DNA of 26,961 bases from the NCBI GenBank assembly GCA_000787465.1, contig JSYX01000488.1, positions 1 to 26,961 of the forward strand. Reading direction: 5' to 3'. Positions 1 through 10,469 of this stretch are shown here, one piece after another (the stretch's first letter is position 1; every line of letters starts with the position of its first letter). Position numbers and translations under genes: made by a program. The notes beneath the pieces were generated by a model. The model was given only the letters and a program-made list of their open reading frames with translations. It was not told the DNA's origin and ran no database searches. Origin of the DNA: Thermomucor indicae-seudaticae (taxonomy: Eukaryota; Mucoromycota; Mucoromycetes; Mucorales; Lichtheimiaceae).

Positions 1-865
1 CGCAAAAAACTTGCTCACCTAGGCGCAAATCTAACCTCGTAACGACGCAAAGAAGGGATCAGAGCGGCGTGAATACTTCCTCAAAATTCAGAATGTCGCT
101 TGTATTCCAGAGTGCAGAGTGCAAATCGCCGTCACGCGAAATCGATAAAATCGCCATTCAATCTCTTGGTTGTAACGGTATACGAGAAATGATGGCATTA
201 GATACAGTCCTGCTACCTTCTCCCTACTTTCTTTTTCTATCATTCACTAAAAGGAAGTTTCAGGAATACTTCCGTTCCATGATATGACAACAGACCTCAT
301 TATGGCTGTATTTGTAAGCAAAGCGAAATCCCTCAAGCAATGTCAAACACTTTCCATTTTAACCGGGGAGCAAAGGCCTGATGGACAGGCTTATATATAT
401 ATATAAAAGTCTTTCTTATCGAACAACTGACAAAGAAACGATATGAAAACGAAGATGCCGTCGTGCCATGCACTTTGAGCAACGTGGCTTTACCAGAATG
501 AGCGTCGGAAACAGAATGTTCCACGTGCATAACGAAGGAAACAATCCCAAGGAGTTTCAAACTGTAATATTCTTTTGACAATTTTTTCAGTTTCAAACAG
601 CCGCTTATACTCTTTGGCCTAAAGAAAGATGCTGTCATCGTGATATTGGAAATCGCCTCCTGTTATAAGAAAGGAATTAGGTGTAAAAAAGACGATAGCA
701 AGAAAAATCACAGTTGCAAAAGGGGAAGGCCAGATATAGAATGCTGTTTCGTGTTTCTCGTAGGTGATGTTCAAAGAGGATCCGTTATATTCGTAGCGTA
801 TTGCACTTTTTCATGAAATGTGGCATTGACGAGAACTAACTAAATCGAAGTTTGTCTACATCAGA
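1..865. other. Intergenic; no gene recognised
   Basis: The stretch lies downstream of the 3' end of the zinc-cluster factor gene. The open frames on both strands are short, lack recognisable motifs and do not join through splice sites into a family I know. It holds an alternating TA run near 392-408 and one CACGTG at 522-527. It could include the 3' UTR of the factor gene and the edge of a neighbour outside the window. Confidence 0.5.
392..408. repeat. (TA)n run ending in AAAA
   Basis: An alternating TA tract of about seven units followed by AAAA. It could serve as a TATA element, but no start codon with a convincing reading frame follows within a normal distance, so it is recorded only as a simple repeat. 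Confidence 0.6.
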
Positions 866-2319
866 TTAGGTAACACGATCGAGGTAAGAAAAGGCAGATC
901 CGACATACCCTTCAGTCTTTTTCGCCTCTTCTTCCTTCGATGCTTCCCTGGATTCATCTTGCTTAACGTCTGATGAATCAGCGCTGGCATCTCCTGTAGC
1001 AACCTCGCAATTTGCAAGGGTGGTGGATGCTTCAGACTGCAATGGCGGTTGCTCCGACTGTGTTTCCTGTTTCACGGCTGTTTCTGTCTTTTGCTGAACT
1101 TCGGGCTGCTGCTGCTGCTGCTGCTGCTCCTGTTGCGTATCCCGTTCTTGGGCAGGTTCTTGTTTCGGATGGGCATCAGTTCCATCCAAGACGGCGCTAC
1201 AAAGCTGCGACAAGATGTTCAACTTGGAACCTTCATCGTCCGACTCTGTATTTTCAACTTTAACACCGCCAGCTGCAGTACCAACACCCGTAGAAGTAGC
1301 AGGACTACCTTCATGAGATCGATGCTGTTGCTGCTGAGATTGCGCATCTTGTTGGTCTTGCTGTCCAGACTGCTGACCGTCTTGAGGCCTGTAGTTACCG
1401 TAGATGTTGGGCGATGACTGACCGTGCTGTGGGGACAGCATATTCATAGCCGCTTGGTATGATAGTATAGATGGGTTGGCGGGATACATTTGTTGAATCG
1501 CAGCAGGGACCATGTATGCGTGAGGCATCATGGGTGCGGAATTCTGATAGCTGACAGCATGGAAGGGATCATACGCGCCAGACTGGAATGGTTGATAAGC
1601 CAGAACGCCATTCGTACGCACACCTGATGTAGCTTGAGACGACGCAGCATAAAGCCCTGCTGGCAAAGACGTAGCAGCCGGTGCTCCGGACGCCGATGCC
1701 GAAGATGCGTCTGCTGGGGCAGCAGATCCATCCGCTAGGAGTCCAAAGTGAGAAACCGGAAAGGCATGTACTCTGGTACCACACAATAATCTTACCTTGC
1801 TTCCGTTTCTTGTACGGACCTCGCTTAATACCTTTCTTTCTCTCTTTACGGACCGAATTGACGCAAGTGTCCGTCAAACCGTACTTGATACAGCGCTGAC
1901 ATGGTCTACCATCATCGCATTTTTTGCAAGCCTTTTGACAGTTGACTGTCACGACGATAAGTAAAGAATCAGTTTCACATACCATTGTATGCGTCATCCA
2001 TTTCAGACCACGTACCACAAGCGTTCTTGACCTGCTTTCTCTTGGGTTTTCCTTGTGCATTCAGTTCACCTACAGGTGGAACGGGAATACCTGCAGGTTG
2101 TGCAAAGGCGGGCAGACCAGGTGGCAAGCCAAGTGGCTGCGGAGCCGGGTGAGGCTGTTGCTGGTCTGCTTGGACAGTTCCCGTCGAAGGCGGTTGAGAG
2201 GAGTGTGGCGTATGCTGCTGCTGCTGTTGTTGTTGTTGTTGTTGTTGCTGAAGAGCTTGTTGCTGCTGAGAAGCATTCGCAGCATAGCCTGAGAAGTACG
2301 GGGTATGAACAAATTGCAT
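866..2319 (-). CDS. Zn2Cys6 (Gal4-type) transcription factor, poly-Q
   Basis: Three exons (2319-2016, 1945-1796, 1734-866) give 440 residues. The zinc cluster is Cys101-x2-Cys104-x6-Cys111-x5-Cys117-x2-Cys120-x8-Cys129, a regular Zn2Cys6 spacing, followed by a basic linker containing KRGPYKKRK. The second exon carries most of this DNA-binding domain, and the first intron splits the codon after Cys101. The N-terminal part is rich in Gln (CAG/CAA run) and Pro, and the C-terminal part has more Gln tracts and acidic stretches, as expected for a nuclear activator. The GRPCQRCIK core resembles the AcuM/AcuK/Ert1 group and close relatives in basidiomycetes and Mucoromycota (recalled, not searched). 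Target genes cannot be told from the sequence. The ATG at 2319 is chosen because the protein-like sequence begins there; an in-frame extension to 2382 exists, and a CAG just upstream could be a 5'-UTR intron acceptor. Confidence 0.88.
2214..2252 (-). repeat. CAG/CAA trinucleotide run coding poly-Gln
   Basis: On the minus strand a run of CAA and CAG codons encodes an uninterrupted glutamine tract near the N terminus of the zinc-cluster factor. On the plus strand it reads as mixed TGC/TGT and TTG units. The mixed codons suggest selection for glutamine rather than pure slippage. Confidence 0.85.
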
Positions 2320-2787
2320 CGTGGCTGAGAAGCACAATGGGACATTTCGAGTCAGTTTCTTTAAAGCCAGCTCTACCAACAAAGATTCTGCATAACCTCA
2401 CCTTTTAATCAAGTAGCGAGAGGCAAACTACAGAACAGATGGTGTTTAGTCGAAAACGTAGCACTGAACTTGTGTCCTGCCGACTTGTATTCCAACTAAT
2501 ACGGCAACAGTGCGGTCGAGTTCAAATGGAAATTAACGGGAAGATTCTCAGCAAGATTTGTAGATCAGTAGCGCGCGGGAGGAGGGTATGTACCTTGTAG
2601 CAAAGTACAGCGGAGAACAAAAGAAGAGAAGCAGCTTTCGCTGTTAAAAAATTTTTTATACTCCAAAGCCTCCACGGGAAAATCCAGGCTGCTGATTGGA
2701 CATAACAAACGTCGGATAAATTTTGTCCGCGACGGTTTCTTATAGGAGAAGTTCTAAAGAAAAAGAACGAGAGCATGCCTTTATGCT
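2320..2787. other. Intergenic between FSH1 3' end and zinc-cluster gene
   Basis: This is the promoter and 5' leader of the zinc-cluster factor and the 3' flank of the FSH1-type gene, both on the minus strand. No further gene is seen. The open frame across part of it has no recognisable content. Confidence 0.5.
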
Positions 2788-3837
2788 TCAGCGCTTGGAA
2801 GAGTGAAAGGGCAAAGCATGTTCTGAAATAACTTTGTCAAGAAATGCCTTTAAGCCTTTGCGAGCAGCCTCGCCACTTGGAACAAAATGTCTTTTCAATA
2901 CCGACATGTGTTAATAAAGCTTTTTTAGTTTCGTTTTTCTGTCTTACGTACCCTCCTGCATGGCGAAATATGAACGGATCGCTGAATGCATCGGCAAGCG
3001 CATACATTCTCTCTGGAGCGATCAACGTATCGACCTCTCCGATTAAATGCATGCTGGGCGTTTTAACCGTGCGTGGAGCAGAAAGCAGAGTCCTCCGCGT
3101 TGCTTTCTGCTGCAAGGGAATAAAGCCCGACACGATGATGACGAATTTGAAAGGAGGATGTGTAAAGTCAGCCGGGATCAACGAATCGTCTGTTCGCTGT
3201 TCAAGCATCTGAGTTAAGCAGGCTGCAAGACAAGCGCCTGTCATTATCCTTCACAGGTTAACTTGCTGCCAGTTATACATATTTCTTGTCGTCTCTATCA
3301 CCTTGCGAGAAGCCGAGCACACCGTCGAAGGGACCCTGCATAGGTTTTTGACATAAGCATTGCGTAAATCGAAAATAAACATAACTTGCCTGTTCATTCA
3401 AGACTTTTACAATGTAATCCATTGTATCTTTGAATCCTTGAAAGTAACCATCCTTTGTAAGGGGCTTGTACCCTGTATGGAACCACCACGCATATGGTCT
3501 CATTTCTTCCATTTTACCGTCTTGTTCAATAAGAGGTTTTTCTTTCCGGGGGAAGCATAAGCAATCCACGCACCTTCCGAAATCTCGGTGCCTGCGACTG
3601 TTTCACGCTCAGCTATAGACCCATATTCTGGGTCAAGAACAAGATGAGGTGCTTGTATGTACACTGTAAACGGATTACAAATGAGCGCTTCGAATAGTCT
3701 AATTCCTAATGATCCAAACCTAATTCTGCAATGTCCTCAATGTCTCTTAATAAGCTTTTGGTCTTCTTTCGGAACAGAATGGCATTTTGAGCCATTCCAT
3801 GAAGACAAAGGATTCGCAGCTTCTTCGAGTTGAGCAT
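2788..3837 (-). CDS. FSH1: FSH1/OVCA2-family serine hydrolase
   Basis: Six exons (3837-3720, 3663-3574, 3520-3390, 3335-3302, 3237-2952, 2890-2788) give 253 residues, close to yeast Fsh1 (about 243). The order of motifs is that of the family: an N-terminal strand LRILCLHGMAQNA, then VYIQAPHLVL, the aromatic EMRPYAWWFHT, the nucleophile elbow GFSQGA (Ser123), GEVDTLI (Asp194) and HAGGHFVP (His221). The full alpha/beta-hydrolase triad is therefore present. The family is a cytosolic carboxylesterase-like hydrolase whose natural substrate is poorly defined. Intron phases agree at every junction, and the join at FSQ-GA rebuilds the catalytic motif. The fourth exon is only 34 nt and is preceded by a 54-nt GC-AG intron. 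A stop lies in frame upstream of the chosen ATG. Confidence 0.92.
3336..3389 (-). other. 54-nt GC-AG intron, open in frame (FSH1 gene)
   Basis: The intron starts GCAAGTTATG and ends ATGCAG. It is a multiple of three and has no stop in the gene's frame, so retention would insert 18 residues just before the GPFDG strand that leads to the nucleophile. Family conservation (NEQ joined to GPFDGVLGFSQGA) supports removal. Confidence 0.75.
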
Positions 3838-4806
3838 TGTGTAATGACTCTTCAGTTCTAAATTTTTTGGAAGTTATCTTGCCGACGGTGGTTTTGTCTT
3901 TCGAGAGCGGCAAAGCAGTATATGAGACCATAGTCCCGTTTACAGTGGACCTGAATGACAAGCGTCAATGTTCTGTACTTCCAGTTGATACAGCCATAGT
4001 TGAAGACTTGTAATAACAGATACGGCGTATTTAGATTGAGTTCTGCATTATCTGCAGCAGAAAGACGCTACTAGGTACTCACGTCAGTGACATAGCGCAG
4101 TAAGTCTTCGTTAATTGCTCTTATCCGTTTTACGTCGTATCTTTCATAAGAAACTCGGGAAACTTTTCGAAACAAAACCTCGAAGACAGTTTGTTCCGTT
4201 AAATGCGAAACATCATGGTCATATCTTACAATGTCGTTGTACAGTGAATATCTGCTTACGTCTTTACTTTGCCATATGTCGATCCAAGTGTATGCGTAAA
4301 AGCAATAGGATAAGGTGGCTCTTGCAGTAAAACGTTCACTATGCAATCTACCTTTCAATAGTAGTTGTCAACTGTGGTAGTATTACTACAAGTACGCTAT
4401 AAATGACATGGCAGCTGAACGCAGGTCCCTTGAAATCAATCAATCACGGTTATATTTATAGTTTGGATGTTATAAACATCGACTCATACTGCAGTTTCCC
4501 GAACAGACTTTTACTAACCCTGGTCAGCACTAGCTTTCTCGCAGCTAATAGAACTTAAATTGTTTCCATTATCAATGTCGGCGTTTGCTCACGTAACCGA
4601 TCTCGATGAGGCATCTGGTCGAAAACTTGGCACAGTTCATTTCCTTTCATCCATAGATTCCTTGGTTTGTGCCACGTTACGCACGCTTACAATTGCTGAG
4701 TTACACCTACGGCCGTCGAACCGCGGTCTTGGCATACAAAAAACCCATATATTGCTGCTGTCGACGATGAGTTCCAGAAGTAACCGCTTTCTCGTCTTCA
4801 ACCGAC
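3838..4806. other. Intergenic with one coding-like minus-strand stretch
   Basis: This is the divergent region between the FSH1-type gene (-) and the membrane-protein gene (+). On the minus strand about 4331-4081 reads as a polar, protein-like sequence ending LLRYVTD directly before a strong donor, GTGAGT. A 76-nt intron to an acceptor at TTACAAG would add a short tail and a stop. I find no ATG for it and recognise no family, so I do not call a gene. The plus-strand frame across 4560-4814 looks like leader sequence of the downstream gene. Confidence 0.35.
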
Positions 4807-6684
4807 ATGGATGAAAAGAAAGCTGATTGTGTGGCAGTTCCCACAACGGATGCCACGCCCTCTCCACCCCCGTACGGCGACGAGGCCTGTCAACATGGCA
4901 ACAAATGCTGCAAGAAGAGAAGCTTGCTGAATTTTCCACTGGCACGATCATACCCAAAGGTCTTTTGGTTTGGTGTCTCGGCAGCTGCTCTCTTTTTGTT
5001 GAGCCGAATCCCTTCTTTCCATGTAATTATCCGTTTTCTTTTTCTTTCCTTAACCAAAATCCTCGTTACTTACCTTGTTTCTTCTCTAACGTAGCATAAT
5101 GAGGCTAGCATTCAGCAATCTCCTTTCGACATTCCTCATCGGCATGAGTTTAGCATGGGCTTTCCGAAGCTTGTTCCCGATTTCGAATACACAAAGGAGT
5201 TTGACCATTTCTTGGCCAAGTTGAACGCGGCCTTCGGTCACGGTGGTCCAGTACCGCATGAACCACCGTTTCACGGTTTTCCGCGAGTACCACCACCGCC
5301 ACCCATGCGTTTTTCGCCCGAATGTTGCCTGCCTCGGGATGACGAAACCCTGGTGACAAACAGTACCGCTGTAGAGCAACAGGATGAAGCATATTTGAAT
5401 GACGACGCAACCGATGGCGAGAAGAAACACGAGCACAAGCATGGAAAGCATCATCATCGTAAACATGGAAAGGCTTTGGAAGCTGAAAAGGGCTGCCCCT
5501 GCATGCCACCACCACCTCGTCATGGTCACGGTCATCCAATGCCACCGCCGCCGCCTCCACCACCTGGTGATGCTCATCCAATGCCTCCACCACCTGAAGA
5601 AGGCTACCCAATGCCCCCACCCCCACTTGCAGAAGAGCAGCCCATGTTGCCGCCACCAATCTGCCCACCAGTCAAAACACTCAACGCGTCGTCGACGATC
5701 TTTACAATCTCCCCAGAGCAGTTTAGCCGCGCTGCACTCTACATTGGCCACGGTTTCCCCGAGAGCGGCACTGTCTTTCTCTCCAAGGCCAAGAGCGCTG
5801 AGGCCGGCGCTGATATCACGGTGAATGTCACTCTTCTCTATGCTGACGAGCACGCAAAGAAGCGCGCCACGATCTCTGCGTTTGATCATGAAGGCCAGTA
5901 CGTCCTGGAATTGAAGCGTGATCTACCTCCACCGCACCGCCGTCGTCATCATCACGGCAGCAAACATCCGGAAAAGCACTGCCTCAAGTACGAGATCAAT
6001 GTCGTGTTCCCTGCGGATATGGAAGCCTTTGAGCACTTTAACTTGCGCGCCAGAACAGCGGATGTGCGCAGCTGCACTGGTTTGCAAGGCGTCGAGTTTG
6101 ACAAATTTGAAGCCGGTGTCGGTCGTGGTACCATCCAATTCTCGGTAAGTGTTTATTCTTTCTAGAACTTGTTCTAGGAACTCTCTCTTTTTGTGTTACT
6201 GATAAATGAATTAGGGTCTGAAAGCCAAGAGTGCCCAGCTTGGTGTTCTCTCTGGTCACATTCGTGGTAACTACACGTCTTTGGAGAAGTTTGCTGCTGG
6301 TGTTGTTAGCGGCTCCACCAATGTTTCGGTTGTACCCGAAGGCGATCAGGTGAAGCTGCTTGCCGCGGCAGTCCACGGCGGTGCGAATGCCGAGATTGTG
6401 AGTTTTGATAAGCACAATATCTATCTGATGGTCTTGGCTTTTTCCCTTTGTTTCTAACCTTTCTGTCTTCATAGCCTGCCGACAGGTTTGAAGGCAACTT
6501 CCTGGTCCATAGCTTGTTCGGTGGCACTCCTGTCATTCAAGCTCCTGAACCCACGGACGTGCATGTCGAGAAATACAAGCACAACCTCAAGGCCGGCTAT
6601 TACAAGTCCAAGGACACCGGTTCCAGTGTTGTGGTCAATGCCAAGCATGGTAAAACCAAACTTGTCTTTGCAGAAACTGCGTGA
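4807..6684 (+). CDS. Type II membrane protein, His- and Pro-rich; unknown function
   Basis: Four exons (4807-5022, 5095-6144, 6215-6397, 6475-6684) give 552 residues. Residues 1-50 are hydrophilic, with SPPPY and a CC-KKR patch. Residues 52-68 form one hydrophobic segment flanked on the N side by Lys/Arg, so the large C-terminal part should face outside. That part has a His/Lys cluster (about 186-200), a Pro block with repeated HPMPPPP-type units (about 209-266), several N-x-S/T sites, and then a long region of short hydrophobic strands rich in Gly, Val and Ser. The latter resembles adhesin-like or DUF4097/DUF7330-like beta repeats; that is only an impression from strand pattern. A second Arg/His cluster lies near 357-370. 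I do not recognise an enzyme. The long minus-strand open frame opposite exon 2 is a shadow of the Pro/His codons. Role at the cell surface or wall is inference. Confidence 0.85.
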
Positions 6685-6694
6685 ATGCGAGATC

Positions 6695-6700
6695 AATAAA
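6695..6700 (+). terminator. AATAAA polyadenylation signal
   Basis: A canonical AATAAA lies 11 nt after the stop codon of the membrane-protein gene. It supports the position of the 3' end. Confidence 0.7.
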
Positions 6701-8425
6701 GGATATTTGAGACGCTGTGAACTCGAACCTTATCAGAAACAGTCATCAAATCCTGAGAGAGCCTCTCCCGTTTATAGTTGCAACAGATGACTGATTCCTG
6801 TCTATGTCATGACATACTCATAACGAGAGAAATGATTGCTGGAAGATAAGCCCACTTTGGCAAATACGCGGTATACTCTCGCCTGCTTCGTGAATTGTAC
6901 ATAGCAAATTACCAGAACCTTCTCCTGGAGTCATGTTGGGGTGAGGAAAAAGATGCGCCGACTGAAACCAAATTTTTTTACTTCCTCGAAGACAGGAATC
7001 GATGCTTTCGTCTCTTTCTCTCTTCGATGCCATTGGAAGGGTAAGGTATTGTATCATGGCTATTTCTTGAAGTGGAGTGTGCGAACTGCTTGGCAAAGGA
7101 TGAATTACAAATATTGGAGCTGTCAGAATTGCAAATGTTGAAAAACAAATTTACCGCAACAACTATAGACCTGAAATTACAGGCAGTTTGCAGAGGATTA
7201 CGGGGTACACGTCTCTATCCGAATAGACAGAGGAACTAACATGTCAATTGGAAAGTTCTTTCTATAGGCCGTGTCTTTGAAGGCTTCCTGGACAAATCTT
7301 GCCATTCTATAGTTTGTCAATTGCTGCTTCCCGCTAAATAAAGCTCATGAAGATTTTTAAATAATGTCCAGAATTTACGAAAGAGTCATGTTGGAACAGT
7401 TTCAACAACATTATAATCTCTGTCCGTCGCTCGAGCGCGTGATGGACGGTTTTCGTGGGGTTTATTGTAGCTAGTGCTGGACTTTCTCCTAATGAAAGAG
7501 TGACATTCGATGCCACCATAAGTCTTCTCTCAGAGTCTTTTAGTATTTCAATGCATGTTTAAAGTACGCTCCAAGACAACGATTTGTTTCATCTTTTATT
7601 TACGCGATGAGCCGTATTCTTCTGAATCCGTCATTAGAAGAAGCCTTATGACCCGTCGAGCTACAGTTATTTCTTTGAGATATAGCTATATGCGAATTAC
7701 AACTAACAACTTCCATGAGAACAGGCTCATACCGGATGTTTCACGCTTAACCGGAGAAACCCCACGTATCAGCTTTTTCCCTTTGTTTTTCTGCTCTACT
7801 TTCCGCGTCATTGTAGCATAACGATCGTTTGGTCATAAAAACTAATATCACCCCGTAAATAAGTTTTTATTCCCAGTAGTGAGCAAACCAAAGCCCATGT
7901 ATTGTTCCTACTTCTCGCAGTGGATGTCTTGGATAGGCACTGACCACTTAGTGCTACAAGCTTGGTGTAACAACTCTGAGAATGAATTAATCTCGTCACA
8001 TTTCCAGACATCTTGCATGAACACAATGGACAGTTCGTCTTTTTCCCGGGTTTACTTCGCGCACAACAAGCTGCCAGTTTCAGATCGTCCAAAATGGCAA
8101 CATCGTCGGTCTCTCAAGTCCCTCGAGCGCGATAAATGCATGGAAACCATAGAGCTCAAGATCAGCCAATGAGACGGAGTTTTTCGGCAACACAAGGGAT
8201 GATGCCACAGCTATTGTATTTTTGCACTTAACGCGATTGCACAATTTTGAAACCGTATTGTGCATAACGCTTTTGTTTTTTCATCTAACAAGTTACACAT
8301 GATTTCTTGATCTGGTGCATTATATCTTCTATTACAGTGCCATTTGCCTGGAGACAGACCAGTTGCCGAGACAGGCATTCGCTTTTGTCCTACGTTCGAG
8401 ATCAATGGTTCACTGCTTTACCATG
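6701..8425. other. Long gene-free stretch
   Basis: About 1.7 kb in which no open frame on either strand shows a known motif or joins into a spliced gene. This is the longest such gap in an otherwise compact window. It holds a 14-bp perfect palindrome (TATGTCATGACATA, 6803-6816). I see no tRNA, no terminal inverted repeats and no transposase remnant. It may carry the upstream control region of the transporter gene, a non-coding RNA or decayed sequence. Confidence 0.45.
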
Positions 8426-8435
8426 ATGGCGCCAT
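8426..8435. promoter_or_regulatory. Perfect CYS3/MetR-type palindrome ATGGCGCCAT
   Basis: The ten bases match the published Neurospora CYS3 consensus ATGRYRYCAT at every position and form a perfect palindrome. The site is 19 bp upstream of the TATA box and 117 bp upstream of the start codon of the MFS transporter gene. A CYS3-family bZIP is encoded in this window at 23740-24471. Binding is inference. Confidence 0.6.
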
Positions 8436-8454
8436 AGCACTTGTTTACAAGCTT

Positions 8455-8464
8455 TATATAAAAA
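8455..8464 (+). promoter_or_regulatory. TATA box of the MFS transporter gene
   Basis: TATATAAAAA lies about 90 nt upstream of the ATG. Transcription would be expected to start near 8485-8495, leaving a leader of about 60 nt. Confidence 0.65.
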
Positions 8465-8552
8465 AGATCGGACCAAGCACAGACGTTAGTCTCTTTGAAT
8501 ATCCCTCTTTCTCTCTCTGTCGGGCAGGTCCCCTCCACCTCTTTTGTATACA

Positions 8553-10469
8553 ATGTCTCTCGACCAGAAAACTATTCATATCGACATTGGTGGCAAACAG
8601 CTCGTTTCCAAAAGCTTATCCTCCACTCTAAAGGACGCTGGATCTATCAGTGACGAAGAAAGTGTGACCACAGAAGGCTATATCAAGGATCTTGAATGGA
8701 CCCAAGAAGAAGAAGCCAAGGTGCTTCGGATATTGGACATTCGACTTATGCCATTGATGCTTGTCATGTCCTTCGTTCTAAATATGGATCGTACCAACAT
8801 CTGTAAGTCTTTTAACTTTACTTGTTTTCCTGAATATCACTATAAACTCAAACTTCCTACTGTCTAGCAAATGCCATCTCGGATAACTTAGCAGCCGATC
8901 TCGGCTTCACAAACGACGATGTGAACACAACGATCATGGTTTACGCTGCCTTGTTTACGATCTTTACCTTGCCTTCGAACCCTATCGCAAAACGCATTGG
9001 CGCGCACATTTGGATCCCTATTCTTATGAACTCTTGGGCTATTGTGACATGGGCGCATGCATTAATTCATGTAAGGATCATACCGAATATCTATTGCTGT
9101 GATAGCATGAAAGGGGCTAACTTGCAAATGTCCAGGATTATGCCGGCTTTTTCGTGGTTCGCGTTTTGATTGCAGTTACTGAAGCAGGATTCATCCCTGC
9201 TTGCCTCTTTTATCTGACAAGCTGGTACAAGACCAACGAGTTAGCGACGCGGCTGGCTTGGTTTTGGGGAGTCCAATCATTCGCTTCTGCCTTTTCAGGT
9301 CTCATCTCCTTTGGTGTCTTCAGAATGGGCGGCATCGGCGGTCTTGAAGGCTGGAAATGGCTCTTTTTACTTGACGGTATCATGACCCATATCGTTGGTA
9401 TCTTTGCCATGTAAGAATCTTTTTTTTTCTTTTGCTTGCATTAGATAATATGAGATGCTGACTTAAATGAATCTATCAGGTTTTATTTGCCGTCGAAACC
9501 TAACAGAACAGCAGGTGGCATTCGTGGCAAAGGATGGTTCAACGAGCGCCAGACCCAAATTGCCGTAACGCGCTTGATCCGGGATGATCAAAGCAAGACA
9601 GAGCAGCATGAACGCATCAAGCTTCAGGACGTCAAAATTGCTTTGCTTGATACGAAGATTTGGACTCATCTCATCATCACCTTTCTCGGGTAAGTTGTAC
9701 ATACCACAAGACATATTGTATGATGACAGAAGAGTAACACGCTAACCTTCTTGTATTCTTTTAGCATGATGTCTCTTACACCTATCCAGACATATCTTCC
9801 AAGCATGATTCGCGACGCTGGCTTTGACACGACCACAGCCAATCTTTTAACGGTGCCTTCTTATATCATCAACCAAATCTTCTCCATTATTATTGCCTGG
9901 AGCTCGGACCGTTACGGTGAAGTCGCACTGCATGCTCTGATCGGCGTCCTCTGGCAACTAGCTTCTTTCCTTGCGCTTTTAATTCTGCCCCCAGACGCTG
10001 GACGATGGAGCGTCTTTGCAGCAGCCACGATGGCCAATGCCGCACCCAGTTGGCACGGTATGCACATTGCTTGGATGTCTGCCAACCTTGCCCCCGCCGG
10101 TAAACGCGCACTGGCCCTTGGTGCCATTATTGGTTTTGCCAACATTAACTCTGTCCCAGGCGCTCAAATCTACCGTAAGTCTTTTCTCATTTTATCATTT
10201 TACAGGAATTCAGGTTCCTATGTATTAACACGATTGTTTCATCTTCAGGGAGCTATGATGCACCCCGCTATTACCACGGTAATACCATCAATGTCGTTCT
10301 TCAAGCTGTTACAGCAGTGCTGTTTATCGCTCAACGATTCCGCTATGACCTTACGAACCGCTGGCGCGAGAGAAACTGGAACAAGATGACGGAAGAAGAA
10401 AAAGCACTCTATCTCAAGACGACAAACCATCAAGGCAGCAACCGGCTGGACTACCGTTTCCGAATTTAG
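8553..10469 (+). CDS. MFS transporter, allantoate permease/ACS family (Dal5-like)
   Basis: Six exons (8553-8802, 8868-9070, 9136-9410, 9480-9689, 9765-10174, 10249-10469) give 522 residues, normal for the family. After a 60-residue cytosolic N terminus comes LDIRLMPLM and NMDRTNISNA, the family's first-helix signature. Later come TEAGFIPACLFYLTSWY, a large central loop, and APRYYHG before the last helix. About twelve hydrophobic segments can be counted. The ACS family moves organic anions and small metabolites with protons across the plasma membrane; fungal members include Dal5, Tna1, Liz1, Fen2, and the sulfur-related Yct1, Soa1 and Seo1. The substrate cannot be read from the sequence, but the CYS3-type palindrome in the promoter favours a sulfur compound (inference). 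The ATG at 8553 is the first after the TATA box. Confidence 0.92.

Noticed and set aside
3737..3961. Protein-like minus-strand frame overlapping the FSH1 first exon
   Set aside because: The overlapping part is explained by FSH1 exon 1 in another frame, which carries the conserved LRILCLHGMAQNA motif.
4560..4814. 84-codon plus-strand frame before the membrane-protein gene
   Set aside because: No motif, it overlaps the likely leader, and it does not join in frame to the conserved exons downstream.
5086..5889. 267-codon open frame on the minus strand
   Set aside because: It lies opposite the Pro/His-rich exon of the membrane-protein gene; CCX and CAX codons give Trp/Arg-rich antisense frames without stops. 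Splice sites and start support the plus strand.
6700..6790. Possible tRNA from a GGTTCGAGTTC-like B box on the minus strand (near 6720-6730)
   Set aside because: No A box at the right distance and no acceptor-stem pairing could be found.
6803..6816. Palindrome TATGTCATGACATA as a second CYS3 site
   Set aside because: It has ATG and CAT arms but with six bases between them instead of four, so it does not fit ATGRYRYCAT.
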